64,000 nucleotides of DNA from Peromyscus leucopus (taxonomy: Eukaryota > Chordata > Mammalia > Rodentia > Cricetidae). Both the position numbers and the translations under genes were made by a program. Positions 22,181 to 34,039 of the stretch are shown piece after piece. How positions within the stretch are numbered: the first letter of the stretch is position 1; each line of letters starts with the position of its first letter. The stretch is taken from positions 144,549,319 through 144,613,318 of the forward strand of contig NC_051063.1 of NCBI RefSeq assembly GCF_004664715.2. The letters are read 5' to 3'. The notes under the pieces are model-generated. The model was not told where the DNA came from. It made no database searches and saw only the letters and a program-made list of their open reading frames with translations.

Positions 22181-22744
22181 CAGCACATGTCATCCACAGC
22201 TAAGCTTTGGGTATGAATTTTGCTGCAGTGGATAAGTAGGCCAAGGAACATTGGGGAAATCCTCATCACTTTGGGACATTCATTTCCTTAAATACAAAGG
22301 GACCAAGGATTGTATCCTTGTTACTGCCATAACTTATTTCAAATGGCCCTCAGAAAAGAGCCCAATGCTTAATACAGAGTAGTAGGGACCTACCTGCTAA
22401 TAATAAACTTATTCTAGACAGTTATGTGTTATTCTCCTGCTGAAGCAGGAGGAAGGTAACTTAAGAACTGCTGAAAGTTGCTGATAAGGATTCTATGTTC
22501 CTAGTAAGAATTCTGAAGCCAAAAAGGATTATCCATGACTATCTACTGCGTTGCTGAGCACAAGCCTGGGTGAGATTCACCAGAATCTTCACTCAATTTT
22601 AAAAGTTGTCCCTGCTAAAAGTGGGATCATCTGTGTGACTCGAGGTCAGTGCCGATAACTGTGGAGACATTCAAGGTAGGGAGGATAAGAGCACCCACAA
22701 AAACTGGCAACATCTATGACTTTGAATCCCACACCATTGGATAC
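22181..22744. other. unassigned DNA
   Basis: No gene or named repeat is visible. Confidence 0.35.
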
Positions 22745-23090
22745 TGTGATAGTTAATTTTGTTAGTTTTTCTGGGCTAGTTTTTCCAATATTTGTCCAAA
22801 TATTAATCTAGGTGTTTCTGTGTAGATTTTAGATGAGACTAATGCTCAAAGAGATGAACTATGAGTATAGTGGATTACCTTCCAAAGTATGAGTGGGTAC
22901 TACACCATGGGCAAACCTCACCTAAGTAGGAGGAATTGGCTGGAACATCAACTCTTCCCTAAGTCTCCAGGCTATATATTTTAGACTTATTAGTCCCCAT
23001 GGATATCCAGCTCCAGGCAGGACTTGTGTCGTTTATAGATGAAATGTGTGTGCTCATGAACAACTCTCTGGCTTCAAGTTTCCTCCCACG
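22745..23090 (+). mobile_element. old ERVL-type LTR (MLT2-like)
   Basis: It starts TGTGATAGTTAATTTTGTTA and contains AATATTAATCTAGGTGTTTC, TAGATGAGACTAATGC and GTGGATTACCTTCC. This is the characteristic series of an ancient mammalian LTR, also found at 55935. The subfamily name is tentative. Confidence 0.5.
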
Positions 23091-23436
23091 GTAGTGGGCA
23101 TTTAGAGACCCCCTAGAGACCTTCCCTTGCCATTTTCTTGTTTAATAGGAAAATTATGGAAGATCACCATTTTGTCCTTATAACACCACAAGCCAGATAC
23201 AACAAGAAGTGAACAGAGCTTGTTGGAGAGGGAGATAGCGCAGAAAGAGCCTTTAGCTCCCTCATGAACTCTGCAAAGCCTGGAGAGTACATACCGTGTT
23301 CTAGGCACTACAGCAGACACCAAGAACAGAGCAGCAGCTAGGCAAGGCTGCTCAGCTTCCTTGAATGTGCATTGAAGAAAGTACAGACTAAAAAAGAAAG
23401 GAAACAGAATTCCATAACAAAACAAAAATGGCCCAG

Positions 23437-23473
23437 TGCTGTGGGGTGTTCTCTGTGCTGTGAATGTTTGCTC

Positions 23474-23510
<37 letters not shown>

Positions 23511-23831
23511 AAATGCTGATTGGCCAGTAGCCAGACAGGAAGTATAGGATAGGCAGGACAAAGAGAGAGGAAAATGCTGGGGAGTGGAAGGCTGAGGGAG
23601 GGAGAGGCGGCCAGCCACCATGATGAGAAGCAACATGTAAAGATACAGGTAAGCCACGAGCCACATGGCAACTTATAGATTACTAGAAATGGGTTAATTT
23701 AAGATATAAGAACAGTTAGCAAGAAGCCTGAGCCATTAGGCCATACAGTTTGTAAATGATATGAGTTTCTGTGTTTGCTTGTGTCTGAGGGCCACTGGAG
23801 CTGGACAGGAACAGGATAACTTCAGCTACAA
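23437..23831 (+). mobile_element. class II ERV (ERVK-type) solo LTR, sense
   Basis: It begins CTGTGGGGTGTTCTCTGTG. It has TGATTGGCCAGTAGCCAGAC, a CATGGCAACTTATAGATTAC stretch and the conserved TTAATTTAAGATATAAGAAC phrase. It ends around AACTTCAGCTACA. A (GATT)n expansion lies at 23474-23510. Related copies are at 35940 (sense) and 46500-46843 (antisense). No internal retroviral genes lie beside it, so it reads as a solo LTR. Confidence 0.7.
23474..23510. repeat. (GATT)n tetranucleotide repeat
   Basis: About nine GATT units expanded inside the LTR at its CTGATTGG motif. Confidence 0.95.
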
Positions 23832-24229
23832 ACTGGCCTATGATACATCAGGGGGTTCACTGGTGGGCTACTGTGGGACTTCTGGGGAGTTTAAATTTTC
23901 ATTTGTAAATTTTTTGGTTGCAACATATGCTCTTCATGTAAATGAATGACTGAAGATGATCTCAAAGCTTCCCACAGCTATCTATAAGCTAAAACAACAA
24001 CATCGGCTTCGTGAGGAAATTCAGCACTCTTAGGGACTCCTGCTCCGGGGAAATAATTACAGAAGTATTAGAGGGGAAGTGGTATCTTATTAGCAGCCTA
24101 TGACCAATAACTTATAGGATAGACACAACTAAATAGTTCAATATTGGCAGACAGAAATCACAAATTATTGCCATGTTGGGGGTTGTCAGCAGAACTAGCT
24201 TTTCCTATGGTCACATATGGAATCTGGGT
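23832..24229. other. unassigned DNA
   Basis: Nothing recognisable. Confidence 0.35.
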
Positions 24230-24960
24230 CTGAGATACTCTACTGCTTTCTAGTTTCTCTTTTGTCTCTCTTGACCTTTATTGCTGTTCTCCAAAGTCCT
24301 AGAGTGAGCTGGATTCCTCTTCCTTTCTACCATACTTACAAAATGAGTTTAGCTACTGCCCAGATGGGCATGCCCTCCACAGGGCAGCCCTGTAATACAC
24401 TTGAATGCCCCAGGGTACATCAACCATTCAAGAAATCACTCTTCCATTGGCTCTTTCTTCCAGCTTGTATTTCTCATGGCCACACTTGCATTTCCAGTCA
24501 GCAACCCAGAAAACTGGTGCTTTCCTCTTGTCTGCACTTCTAGCAGTCAGTTACTGAGTGTGGCAACCATTTCTCCCCCAGCAGAGTCCTGTAATCCATT
24601 TCTGCTCACCCTCCTCACTGCAGCTGCCTTGATTCAGCTCTTCAGTCTATGTGCTGCCAAAATCTCAGCCACAGATTCCTAGCCGATCTACTTCGTGTTT
24701 CCAGAGAAGAGATGTTCCAGCCTACTCATTTTTCCAGTTGTGCCTCCTCCATGATAATGTACATGCCCTTCACTCCAGACAGGCTGCTCTGCTAGAGTGT
24801 GCCTGACCATGAGTGTGAGTGTGAGAGGTGAAACTTGGGACAAATCTATGTCTTGGTGTTTTTATGTTCATAATACCCTGTTCTGTACCTGATATCCCCA
24901 AATGGTGCAGAGTATATTGTTGAACGGATGGGTGGACTGCTGAGTTAATGGACCTAAAGA
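24230..24960 (+). mobile_element. possible L2 LINE 3' region
   Basis: A CT-rich, protein-like body is followed by ATTGTTGAACGGATGGGTGG near 24915. This recalls the L2 3' end (GTTGAATGAATG). It is weak and heavily diverged. Confidence 0.35.
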
Positions 24961-25054
24961 CAAGAGTAGCCCATTTAATCTGGGAGACCAGAGAAATCTT
25001 TGTGAAGTATGGGACATTTGTATTAGTCAGTAAGCACTGCTATAAAAACACTTC

Positions 25055-25185
25055 AAGATGAGCGTGAGGCACTCATCTTTAATCCCAGGATGTGATCCCT
25101 GGGCTTTTTGAGGCCATCCTAGTTTACACAGTGAGTTCCAGACAAGGATACCTAGTGAAACCCTGTGAAAACAAAACCACTTCAC
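25055..25185 (+). mobile_element. B1 SINE, old
   Basis: TTTAATCCCAGGATGTG, TTTGAGGCCATCCTAGTTTA, CACAGTGAGTTCCAGACAAG and GTGAAACCCTGTGAAAA follow the B1 sense order. It is diverged. Confidence 0.75.
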
Positions 25186-25937
25186 TTAGTGTGAATATCA
25201 TGTGGAAAGGTGTGGAGGCCCCCGAAGCTCAGCCTGTTCTCAAACTAAAAGCTTTCTGTAGTGTGGTAGGCAGATGGAGCTGGAGGGAATGATGCAAGAA
25301 GAGGCAGCCACTGTGAGCTCTCTCCCAGTAGGTGAGGGATGCAATCTCAGGAGCTAGTATGGATCAGTCAAATAATGAGTGAGAAAGTGGGCTGACAATA
25401 ACCAACTTAGGGTTGCTGCCCTGAATAAAATCTTCCAGGATCCATATTACAAGTGAATATTGACCTGAGAAGATAAAAAATGTCCACAGGTCAGAGTCTA
25501 ACTTCAGGGCACCAGTTTGGGTAATGAGACACGCTGAAGATATTTCATACAGTGGACTAGTGTGGTCTCATCTGGGTTCCAGGAGGTCCACTCTGGCAAA
25601 GGTTTCTAAGGCAGAAGCAGAATAAGATGGGGTTAAAGGAAGAGAAGGCAGATGAAGGGAGGTGTTGAGATAGCCAGGTAAAAAGTCTGAACCAGGACAG
25701 TGGCAAAGGACATGAACAGAAGGGCAAGGAAGATCTTACAGCCACTTGTAATTAGGAGGTAGTGATGGCAGGAAGTGAAATGTGGGTCTCTCGCTATGAT
25801 GTCAATCGTGACTTAATGGTACATCCTCTGGAGAAGTCGTCATCGGCATGAATATGAGTGTCAAAAGCATTAAAATCTTTAGTCATTTATTCAGCTCAAC
25901 CTTTACAAAACATGTTGTCTTCATTCTTAATTTATTT
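25186..25937. other. unassigned DNA
   Basis: No named repeat or exon is seen. Confidence 0.35.
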
Positions 25938-26055
25938 TCCTTTCATTATTTGAGACAGTCTCTTTTTGTAGCCCAGGCTAGCCTCAAACTTGTAATCCTT
26001 CTTCCTCAGCCTTCCCAATGCTGAAACCACAGGCTTACATTACCATGACTGGCTC
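25938..26055 (-). mobile_element. B1-like SINE, old, antisense
   Basis: GAGACAGTCTCTTTTTGTAG, CCAGGCTAGCCTCAAACTTG and CCTTCCCAATGCTG..ACCACAGG are the antisense B1 order. Confidence 0.65.
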
Positions 26056-28230
26056 ATATGTTAACTTTCATTCTCCCACCTGCAAAAGAAACTGATATGT
26101 CCTTTGAGGGTTATAGTATAACCAACTTTCTTCTCTAGTTTTTAGTTTGTCTTACCTAGTCATTGTTTGCCTATATGAGGCATTTTATTAGTCATCCATT
26201 TCTCAACCCAGAGATACAAGATACATTTTAGTTAGGTAACTGACGTAGTGGTACTGAAAGATCAAGATCGAAGGAAGAAGTTCCTCCTTATTAGCATTCA
26301 TTATAGCCAGCAACCTCACGTTCCTTACCTGTTGGGTATTACTGGGTTGATTTAAGTCCATCAGCCTACTTGCATCACTCTTTAGTCACTTTCTGTAAGA
26401 CACAGCTCATTCTTGTCATTTCACATAATTTCTACTAATAGCAACAAACACCCATGCTAACAAAGACATTCTGTGTATTAAAGGCAGTGAGCACTGAAGT
26501 TCGAGGCCCACTGATATAGATAGGGAGAGTACTAACCAAGGGACAATGCTCTAGACTTACCTTCGCAGGACCCCCAACCAGTCGTAGATGACTCCACAAT
26601 GGGAGGGGCACCCATTTGCTTGTTATTGTGGGTGACCTTGCTGCTCTGAGATATAAGCTGGATGTCCTCCTGGAAGAAAAAAAATCAAGGGAACTGTAGC
26701 ATATGCTGTGCATCTACCTGCTTACCATTGGCACTCACTGCTTGGTGTGTCCAGTGATTCTTATTATGAGCACCTACGGTTTTTACTTTCTGAGCTCTCT
26801 TCCCAATTAAACAATTTTCACCCAAAAATAAAGAGTAGAATTCATAAAGAACGTTCTGTAGACTTTAGATCACCTTGTACCCTCAAATCTTTGCCTTCTC
26901 AATATCCTTAAGATATTCTTCTTTAGTAACCTACTGTTTCTGATTTCAGGACCATGTCCTTTCCCACAGTGACAGACATAAATCCCTAGCTTATCTACCT
27001 CTCCTCCCCAGTGGATACTTTAACCCTTACCTACTCCATCTATTGCTGGAGCTTTTAAATATTGACATTTCACTGGTTTAATCTTTCTAAATTTTTCTCA
27101 TTGATGATGGGAAGACTTTAAGCCTCCCTTGCCTGGCTTAAAAGGTCACATTGAACTGGCCCCCACATCCTCCAAATTCAACCTTTGTATTCAAATGCAG
27201 AGGTTTATAGTTAGTTGGCCTCTGTTGAGCCCTTGTTTTCCCTACTGATGCTTTTTCATGATCCCACTGGTAATTATCTACAAACAGCCACAGGAACAAG
27301 CTAGCCTTCTCTGCTGCTGCTGTCCTAAGCTTTGCCTGTCTCTGGGTGTACATGTAGGTTTATGCGATGCCGAGCATTTCTTTAATCTTCTGCTGTTAAA
27401 CCTGGGGCAGGATTCAGCTCCAAATGTTCAGCTCCAAGATGCTAGAATGCTGCCATGCATGATATTTGAAGGGACATCACAAGGCAAATGTTTCTCAACA
27501 GGGGGCAAAGGGACAGGATGTCAAGACTTCACTGATGAGGACTAATGAAGAAGTAAAAGTAGAAGAAAACTGACCTTGGGAAAGCTATAATCTGAAATTT
27601 TTCCTTGACATAATACTCCTCCTGGGCCAACCAATTTTGAAGAAAAAGGAGTCAAATCTCTCAATGAATTATTATGATAAACCAATTAAATGTGAACATT
27701 CTCATTCTCTGCCCCTCTCTCTTCATGTACATATGACACTGTTCATATTTGTACTACCTGAACCTCGGGTAGAAGAACATCTGATCCCAGACAACTTATC
27801 TTTTCCTGGTAGCCATGTAAAATGGCAAAGAATGTACACTGTGTTCTGCAGAGACTGAAATGTTTGTCTCAAAGGGATGATCCAATGCATTATTATTTTA
27901 CTTTAGACATTATTGGCAACAACTAGGAAACGTGAGAAGTGGCGTGACTTTTATCCCGGTAAACCATTGAACTTTGATCTTTTTATGGTAATGGACTATG
28001 GAACTTTTATCTGTTTTGTCTCTGAGAAGAAACAGAAATGTCTGAACAACAGATAAATACAAGATGTCTTCTTAAAGACAGCAGACAGCTAAAAGTAGTG
28101 AGGAATGGGACAAGATAGAAACCCAGAGAAGTGGGTCAAACCCAGAGAAGTAGGTCGACATCTAGAACTACATTTTTTTGTCCTTGGATCCAAGGAGGTA
28201 AGCAAGAAGGTATCTACTAATTTTCTTTAG
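26056..28230. other. unassigned DNA
   Basis: There is no recognisable gene. Near 28117-28158 the phrase AAACCCAGAGAAGTGGGTC is tandemly duplicated with one or two changes. The 27560-28200 part has a non-coding ERV-like feel, which I cannot substantiate. Confidence 0.35.
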
Positions 28231-28234
28231 ATTA

Positions 28235-28710
28235 AGAAGTTGAAAATTGGATATTAATGGGTAGGGGAGAGTAATGTGACCCCTACTTTACCACGTATAC
28301 AAAATACTCTAAATGTAATATGGATTTAAATATGAAAAACAGCACAGTAATTAATCTTAATGACTTCTTGATAGAGAAATGTTTCTTAAAATACATAAAA
28401 GGCACTAGTCATTAAGGATAAGGTTATTATTCACCTGCATAAAAATCAAGAACTTCTTTTCAACAAGAGACATCATTACATAGTGAAGATAAAAAGCAAG
28501 GAAAGAAATTTACAATTCAGAGAGCCTGTGTCCACAATGTACAATAAACCAATCTAACTAAAGAAAGATAGTCAGGCCAGTAGATAAACAGAGGTACAAC
28601 AACAGGCAACCCCAAATGGACAATAAACAAATAAAAATGTACTGAACCTCATGAATAATCAACGAAGCACAAGTAAAGTTATAAGAACACTCTAGTCACC
28701 TCACCAAGTG
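28235..28710 (+). mobile_element. ancient L1 ORF2 fragment
   Basis: GGATATTAATGGGTAGGGGA, ACCCCTACTTTACC, CTTAATGACTTCTTGAT and AATCAAGAACTTCTTTTCA follow the sense order of mammalian L1 ORF2 near its C-terminal part. There are many stops. Confidence 0.6.
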
Positions 28711-28714
28711 ATTA

Positions 28715-28835
28715 AATGGAAGACTGGGGTTACAATGTGCTGGAAGAAACACCCCAGGGTGTCCTCTGGCCTCCACATGCATGCACAATTGGAGAGAAAG
28801 AGACACAGAGAGGCAGAAAGAGACAGAGGTAAAGA
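28715..28835 (+). mobile_element. B3/B2-type SINE 3' part
   Basis: GTGTCCTCTGGCCTCCACATGCATGCAC is the characteristic tail region of B3-type SINEs in sense orientation. An A/G-rich tail that grades into an AT microsatellite follows. Confidence 0.6.
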
Positions 28836-28837
28836 GA

Positions 28838-28864
28838 ATATATATATATATATATATATATATG

Positions 28865-28898
<34 letters not shown>
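28838..28898. repeat. (AT)n microsatellite
   Basis: Two AT runs separated by a single GTT interruption. It directly follows the SINE tail. Confidence 0.97.
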
Positions 28899-28899
<1 letters not shown>

Positions 28900-28900
<1 letters not shown>

Positions 28901-29259
28901 ATTAGTTACAATGACTTCAATTCCTGAAGATAGATTATCTTTAGGGATTGACAGGAATTAGTTTATGATCTTAAAATAGATGCGAAGAAAGAATTTGCTA
29001 TTCATTCTAACTTTTCTTAACTAATAACTGAGTAACAAGTCAAAGAAATCCAATTAAAAACTGTTAAAGAAGTCACAAACTTAGAATATCACTATTTTGC
29101 AGTCTTCTCTTAGGTAATAAACCTAGACATTACATATCAGTAGCTGTATATGTCACAAAAGATGAGACAACTAGGAGTTACGGGTCTCTTAAAAAGCCTT
29201 TCTTAAATTTTTCTTACTTATGACCCCTTTGGGCCTGAAATTTTTTTTTTACAAACATT
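28900..29259. other. unassigned AT-rich DNA
   Basis: Possibly decayed L1. Nothing firm. Confidence 0.35.
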
Positions 29260-29272
29260 AAGAAGAGAGGTA

Positions 29273-30989
29273 AGGACACAGTAAATAAGACAAAATGACA
29301 GCCTACAGAATGGGAAAATATTTTCACCAACCCCACATCTGACCGAGGGCTGATATCTAAAATATATAAAGAACTCAAGAAACTAGATATCAAAATAATA
29401 AACAATCCAGTTTTTTAAAAATGGGCTATATAGCTAACAGGTTTCTCAAAGGAAGAATTTCAAATGGCCGAAAGACATTTAAGGAATTGCTCAGTCATCA
29501 GGGAAATGTAATTCAAAATGACTCTGAGATAACATCTTACACCTGCCAGAATGGCAAAGATCAAAAGCACTGAAGACAGCTTATGTTGGAAAGGATGTGG
29601 AGCAAGAGGAACACTCCTCCACTATTGGTGGGAGTGCAAACTTGTACAGCCACTTTGGAAATCAGTGTGGCGGTTTCTCAGAAAATTGGGAATCAATCTA
29701 CATCAAGATCCAGCCATACCACTCTTGGGCATATACCCAAGGAATGCTCAATCATACCACAGGGACACATGCTCAACTATGTTCATAGCAGCATTATTTG
29801 TATAGCCAGAACCTGGAAACAACCTAAATGCCCCTCAACTGAAGAATGGATAAAGAAATGTGGTACATATACACAATAGAGTAATACTCAACAGAGAAAA
29901 ACAATGACACCATGAAATTTGCAGGCAGATGGGTGGAACTAGAAAATATCATCCTGAGTGAGGTAACCTAGATTCAGAAGGACAAACATGGTATGTACCC
30001 AATCATAAGTGGATACTAGAAGTAAAGCAAAGGATAACCAGACAACAACCCACAATTCCAGAGAAGCTAGCTAACAAGGAAGACCCAAAGAGGGATACAT
30101 GAATCGCCCTGGGAAGGGGAAATAGATGAGATCTCCATGAAAAAAAAAATGGGGGTGAGGGGTGAGCAATGGAGAGTAAGGCATGGGGGATGAGAACATA
30201 AGGGAATGGGATGGTCAAGCAGGAACAGGGATGGAGTGGGAAAGCAATGAGAAAGATACCATGATGGAGGAAGATATCATGGGGATAAAGAGAAGCCCAG
30301 TGCTAGGGAAGTTGCCAGGAATCCCCAAGGATGACCCCAGCCTGGACTACTAGAAATAGTGGAGAGGGTGCCTGAACTGAACTGGCTTGCCCCAGTGATC
30401 AGATCGATGAATACCCTGTCATCACAGAGCTTTTCTCCAATAACTGATGAAAGCAGATGCAGAGATCCACAGCCAAACACCAGGCAGAGCTCTAGGAGTC
30501 CAGTAGGAGAGAAAAGAGGGATTCTATGAGCAAGTGCATCAGGATCATGATGTGGAAACATACAGGGACGACCAAACCAAACTAGTGGAAACTCATGAAA
30601 GATGGATCAATGGCTGTGGAGCCTACATGGGACTAGACTAGGCCCTCTGCATGGTAAGACAGTTGTGTAGCTTGATTTGCTTAGGGGTGCCTCCTGGCAG
30701 TAGGATCAGAATCCATCCCTGGTGCATGAGCGGGCTTTTTAGAGCTCACTACCTATGATGGGACCACCTCCTGCAGCCTTGAGGCGGGGGAAGGACTTGG
30801 ACTTGCCTCTACTGGATGTGGCTCCCTCTGGGAGGCCTTGCCTTCTTGTTGGGGGCGGGGAGGGGGTTGGGGGGTGGGTTGTGGGGGAAGGCTGGGGGGC
30901 GGGAGGAGGGAAGAGGGGGATCTCTGATTGGTACGTAAAATGAAAAAAATTTCTTAATTAAAAAAAACCCAAAGTGAATCACAAAAAAA
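29273..30989 (+). mobile_element. 5'-truncated L1: ORF2 C-terminus plus 3' UTR
   Basis: The 5' end lies inside ORF2. The frame at 29551-29805 encodes the ORF2p C-terminal region, with a WKGCG...GTLLHYWW motif, DPAIPLLGIYP and FIAALF. A single missing base near 29803 (TTGTATAG here, TTGTAATAG in the copy at 54275) shifts the frame. The remainder (ARTWKQP, PSTEEWIKK) continues in another frame, so it is dead. The 3' UTR has the G-rich polypurine stretch (30780-30915) typical of rodent L1. The tail has two A runs (about 30960-30967 and 30983-30990). The flanks AAGAAGAGAGGTA (29260-29272) and AAGAATAGAGGTA (30990-31002) look like a target-site duplication with one mismatch. Confidence 0.9.
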
Positions 30990-31002
30990 AAGAATAGAGG
31001 TA

Positions 31003-31599
31003 TGTAAAATAGATATACATAGTAAGTATTTACTGATAATAAACCAAAAAAATAAACTTTTTGGTGTGTGTATACATTTACTATTTATAGAATATTAAAG
31101 GAAATTGGCACACTAGTGAGATAGATATGCTTGTTTGCCTAACACAACACAATCACATGTACTAATTTGATACATGCTGAGGAGTAACTGCAGGGTAACA
31201 TTAAAAATTTTTGTTTTCCATAATTAAACCATAGTAATACAATACAATAAAAGCACTGTAATTCATAAAATACAATAGTCTTGAGTCTAAGCAACAGTGT
31301 TTCAGGTGGTTTTTGGTTTTGGAGTTTTTTTGGTGTTGCACAGCATGGTGACATTCACAGTGCAAAGTGCACACGTTGTGTTTTCAGAACCTAGGCTACA
31401 GTGAGAGTGCAGGTACAACACAGGCAAGTGTGACTAGAATACATTATGTGTTGGGATTGGATCCATTTTTGTTCATTGTGGACTCGGAAACCTTTTACTG
31501 TCTGCATTTTTTTTTTTTTTTTGCAAACTCCATATTTAGTTGCAGGGATCCCATGTGAGGTTATGGTCCAAAGTTTAAGAATCTTGGTGGGGAATTTGA
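31003..31599. other. unassigned AT-rich DNA
   Basis: No gene is seen. Parts near 31190-31270 may be decayed repeat. There is a T run at 31508-31522. Confidence 0.35.
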
Positions 31600-32440
31600 A
31601 GGTAACCCGATTGCTGAAGACACAAGGACTTCAAGGTCCAATCTGAAGTAGACACAAGACTTCAAAGAATCAAGCTGGAACTGACCTGGACACCTCTTAC
31701 TGAAAACTGGCTATGATAGTATCAGAAGATGCTGTGCAAGCTGCCCAGAGAGAGGAGGAATCGATACGTAATCCTACATAGCTATAAAGCCTATGAACCA
31801 CAACAATGACTGGACTAGCAAGAATGTAGTTGTGGCACTTTTGTCTTTGAGGCAACCAACAGCTGTCTAATTGAACTAAAGCCTGCTCAATGGGAGAGGA
31901 GTCATGCCTGGTACTGCAAACCTAGTCAACTACACGTCTGTTGAGGTCATAGACCCTAGAGAAGAACCCACTACTGCCACCTTCCTAAGCCAATATCATT
32001 TCTAACTGTATTCTAAATACTTATCCTTATAATACAGATAAGTGAAGCTCTCATTCCTCATCAAAGAAGCTTCTTTTTGCAACAGATGCAGACTATTATG
32101 GAGATCGACAACCGATCAAAATGCAGAAAATAACTGGCTGTGGGGTGCAAGACCCCAAAGGATACGTCTTCGAAGCAACCCTACACTTAAGGCTCAGGGA
32201 AAATCATGGAAGGTGGGGGAGAAAGACTGTAAGAGCCAGAAGAGCAGGACATCTGTTGTGAGATAGTTCCATACATGTCAGGGAAGCTGCATCCATGAAC
32301 TCTCAGCAATAGAGTTGCCTGAACAAGATGAGCATAATGACACCAGTGGGTACACCAACGTGGACAGGGGACATTCTACATGCTCCCACCCCTAGATGAA
32401 GAGCGAGCGAGCGAGTGGCAGTCAATTCCTAGATGATGAG
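31600..32440 (+). mobile_element. L1 (Lx-type) 3'-UTR fragment
   Basis: The segment TCATCAAAGAAGCTTCTTTT..GCAACAGATGCAGAC, then a GGGGTGCAAGACCCCAAAGG-like phrase, is shared with 53140-53260. It belongs to the Lx-type 3' UTR in sense orientation. Confidence 0.65.
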
Positions 32441-32443
32441 AGT

Positions 32444-32643
32444 GTCCTAGTTGGGGTTTCTGTTGCTGTGATAAAACACCATGACCGAAAACCAAGTTGA
32501 GGAGGAAAGCGTTTGTTGGGCTTACACTTCCACACTGTAGTCCACCACTGAAAGAAGCCCAGGACAGAAACTCAAACAGGGAAGGAATACGGAGACAGAA
32601 GTTGATGCAGAGGCCTTGAAGGCATGCTGCTCATGGCTTGCTC
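32444..32643 (-). mobile_element. MaLR/ERVL-type LTR, antisense, part 1 of an interrupted copy
   Basis: It starts GTGTCCTAGTTGGGGTTTCT and runs to GCTCATGGCTTGCTC. The same LTR resumes at about 32999. The order is the reverse complement of the copy at 46018-46425. Confidence 0.7.
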
Positions 32644-32833
32644 TGTTGTGCAATATTTTGATCACATTCTGAGGCTCCCGAGACTGACAGTAAAGTTTGT
32701 TTTGAATCAGAGGGCAGAGCTAGCTACTAGCTGACCATAATTAACCATAGAGGTTTTGGAGGACCGAGGACAGATAGACACAGGAAGTTGTAAGGAGAGT
32801 TGTAGAGAGGGTCTTGACCCTTTGGGATCTAAG

Positions 32834-32902
<69 letters not shown>

Positions 32903-32998
32903 CACTTCTCTACTCCTTCTGATCAGTCAGGTTCTTACCCCAATATCTGACTCCTGAGTTTTTATTGATAAAGAATAATTAGACAAACGCTTCATTAC
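32644..32998 (+). mobile_element. LTR inserted into the MaLR LTR
   Basis: It begins TGTTGTGCAATATTTTGATC. It carries a polyadenylation-like AATAAAG antecedent (GACAGTAAAGTTTG), then an expanded GA tract (32836-32901). It ends with TACCCCAATATCTGACTCCTG..TTTTTATTGATAAAG, which parallels the 3' end of the LTR at 3295-3785. Confidence 0.6.
32836..32901. repeat. (GA)n microsatellite
   Basis: About 33 uninterrupted GA units. Confidence 0.98.
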
Positions 32999-33205
32999 TC
33001 GTTCAACCTGCTTTCTTATAGAACCCAGGACTACCAGTCCAGGGATGGCACCACACACAATGGGATGGGCCCTCCCCCATCAATCAGTTAAAAAAAAATG
33101 TCTTACAGCTGGATCTTATGGAGGCTTTTTCTCAGTTGAGGTTCCTTCCTTCAGGTAACTCTTGCTTGTGCCAAGTTTACATAAGATTAGCCATCACAGA
33201 AAGAG
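32999..33205 (-). mobile_element. MaLR/ERVL-type LTR, antisense, part 2
   Basis: CAACCTGCTTTCTTATAGAA, CCAGGGATGGCACCACACAC and TTATGGAGGCTTTTTCTCAG continue the LTR interrupted at 32643. It ends near TTTACATAAGATTAGCCATC. Confidence 0.7.
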
Positions 33206-33215
33206 TATCAGTCTC

Positions 33216-33241
33216 TGTTGTTGTTGTTGTTGTTGTTGTTT
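33216..33241. repeat. (TTG)n trinucleotide repeat
   Basis: About eight to nine TTG units. Confidence 0.95.
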
Positions 33242-33244
33242 TCA

Positions 33245-33705
33245 CTCTTTTGCTCTTGGGGGGGCACCACCCAGCTCCGAAATAAATCATACACAGAGGC
33301 TTATTCTTAATTATAAACACACAGCCTTAACTTAGCTTACTTTCTTGCCAGCTTTACTTAACTTTAATTACCCCATCTACCTTTTGCCTCTGGGCTTTTC
33401 TCATTCTCTTACTTCTGTAAATCTTACTCTTACTCTGTAGCTTGCTGTGTAGCTGAGTGGCTGGTCCCTGGAGTCCTGCTCCTTCTCTGGCTGCTAGATC
33501 TTTTTCTCTTCCTCTTTTCTCTCTTTTCTCCTTCTATATATTCTCTCTGCCTGCCAGCCTCACCTATCTCTCTCTCTCTCTTGCCTCACTATTGGCCATT
33601 CAGTTCTTGATTAGCCTATTAGGTGTTTTAGACAGGCACAGTAACACAGCTTCACGGAGTTAAACAAATGCGGCATAAACAAAAGTAACACACCTTAAGA
33701 TAATA
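33245..33705 (-). mobile_element. class II ERV-type LTR, antisense
   Basis: CACCACCCAGCTCCGAAATAA at one end and CAGCTTCACGGAGTTAAACA..GCATAAACAAAAGTAACACA at the other are the antisense ends of a rodent ERVK-type LTR. The TTAGGTGTTTTAGACAGGCA motif lies between. No viral genes are adjacent. Confidence 0.65.
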
Positions 33706-33804
33706 TTCACCTCCAGGAACAAGCTCCCACATAGGTTGCCCATTCCCAAGATGTATATATAAAACAAAGCTAAATGGACTCAGTGGGTTATAGATGTGTC
33801 CAAA

Positions 33805-33807
<3 letters not shown>

Positions 33808-33851
<44 letters not shown>
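33808..33851. repeat. (TG)n microsatellite
   Basis: About 22 GT units. Confidence 0.98.
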
Positions 33852-33853
<2 letters not shown>

Positions 33854-34039
33854 ATGTATGTGTGATAATAATAAAGAAGGGGTCATGATTTTGGAGGTGG
33901 AGTACTTAAGAGGGTTTGAAGAAAGAGAGAGGCAGGAACAGAAAACAGTTAAAACGCAGTGCTCAGGTACAGAATCCAAAATAAAATAAAATAAAATAAT
34001 TTGAATAAAGAAATGTAGGTTCTAGAGCACAGCATTGGC

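Noticed and set aside
23102..23671. 189-residue minus-strand frame
   Set aside because: It runs antisense through the class II LTR and its GATT expansion. The repeated INQS motif is simply that microsatellite.
29551..29879. Protein-like frames with WWECK and PSTEEW motifs
   Set aside because: They are the decayed C-terminal part of L1 ORF2, split by a one-base deletion, not a host gene.
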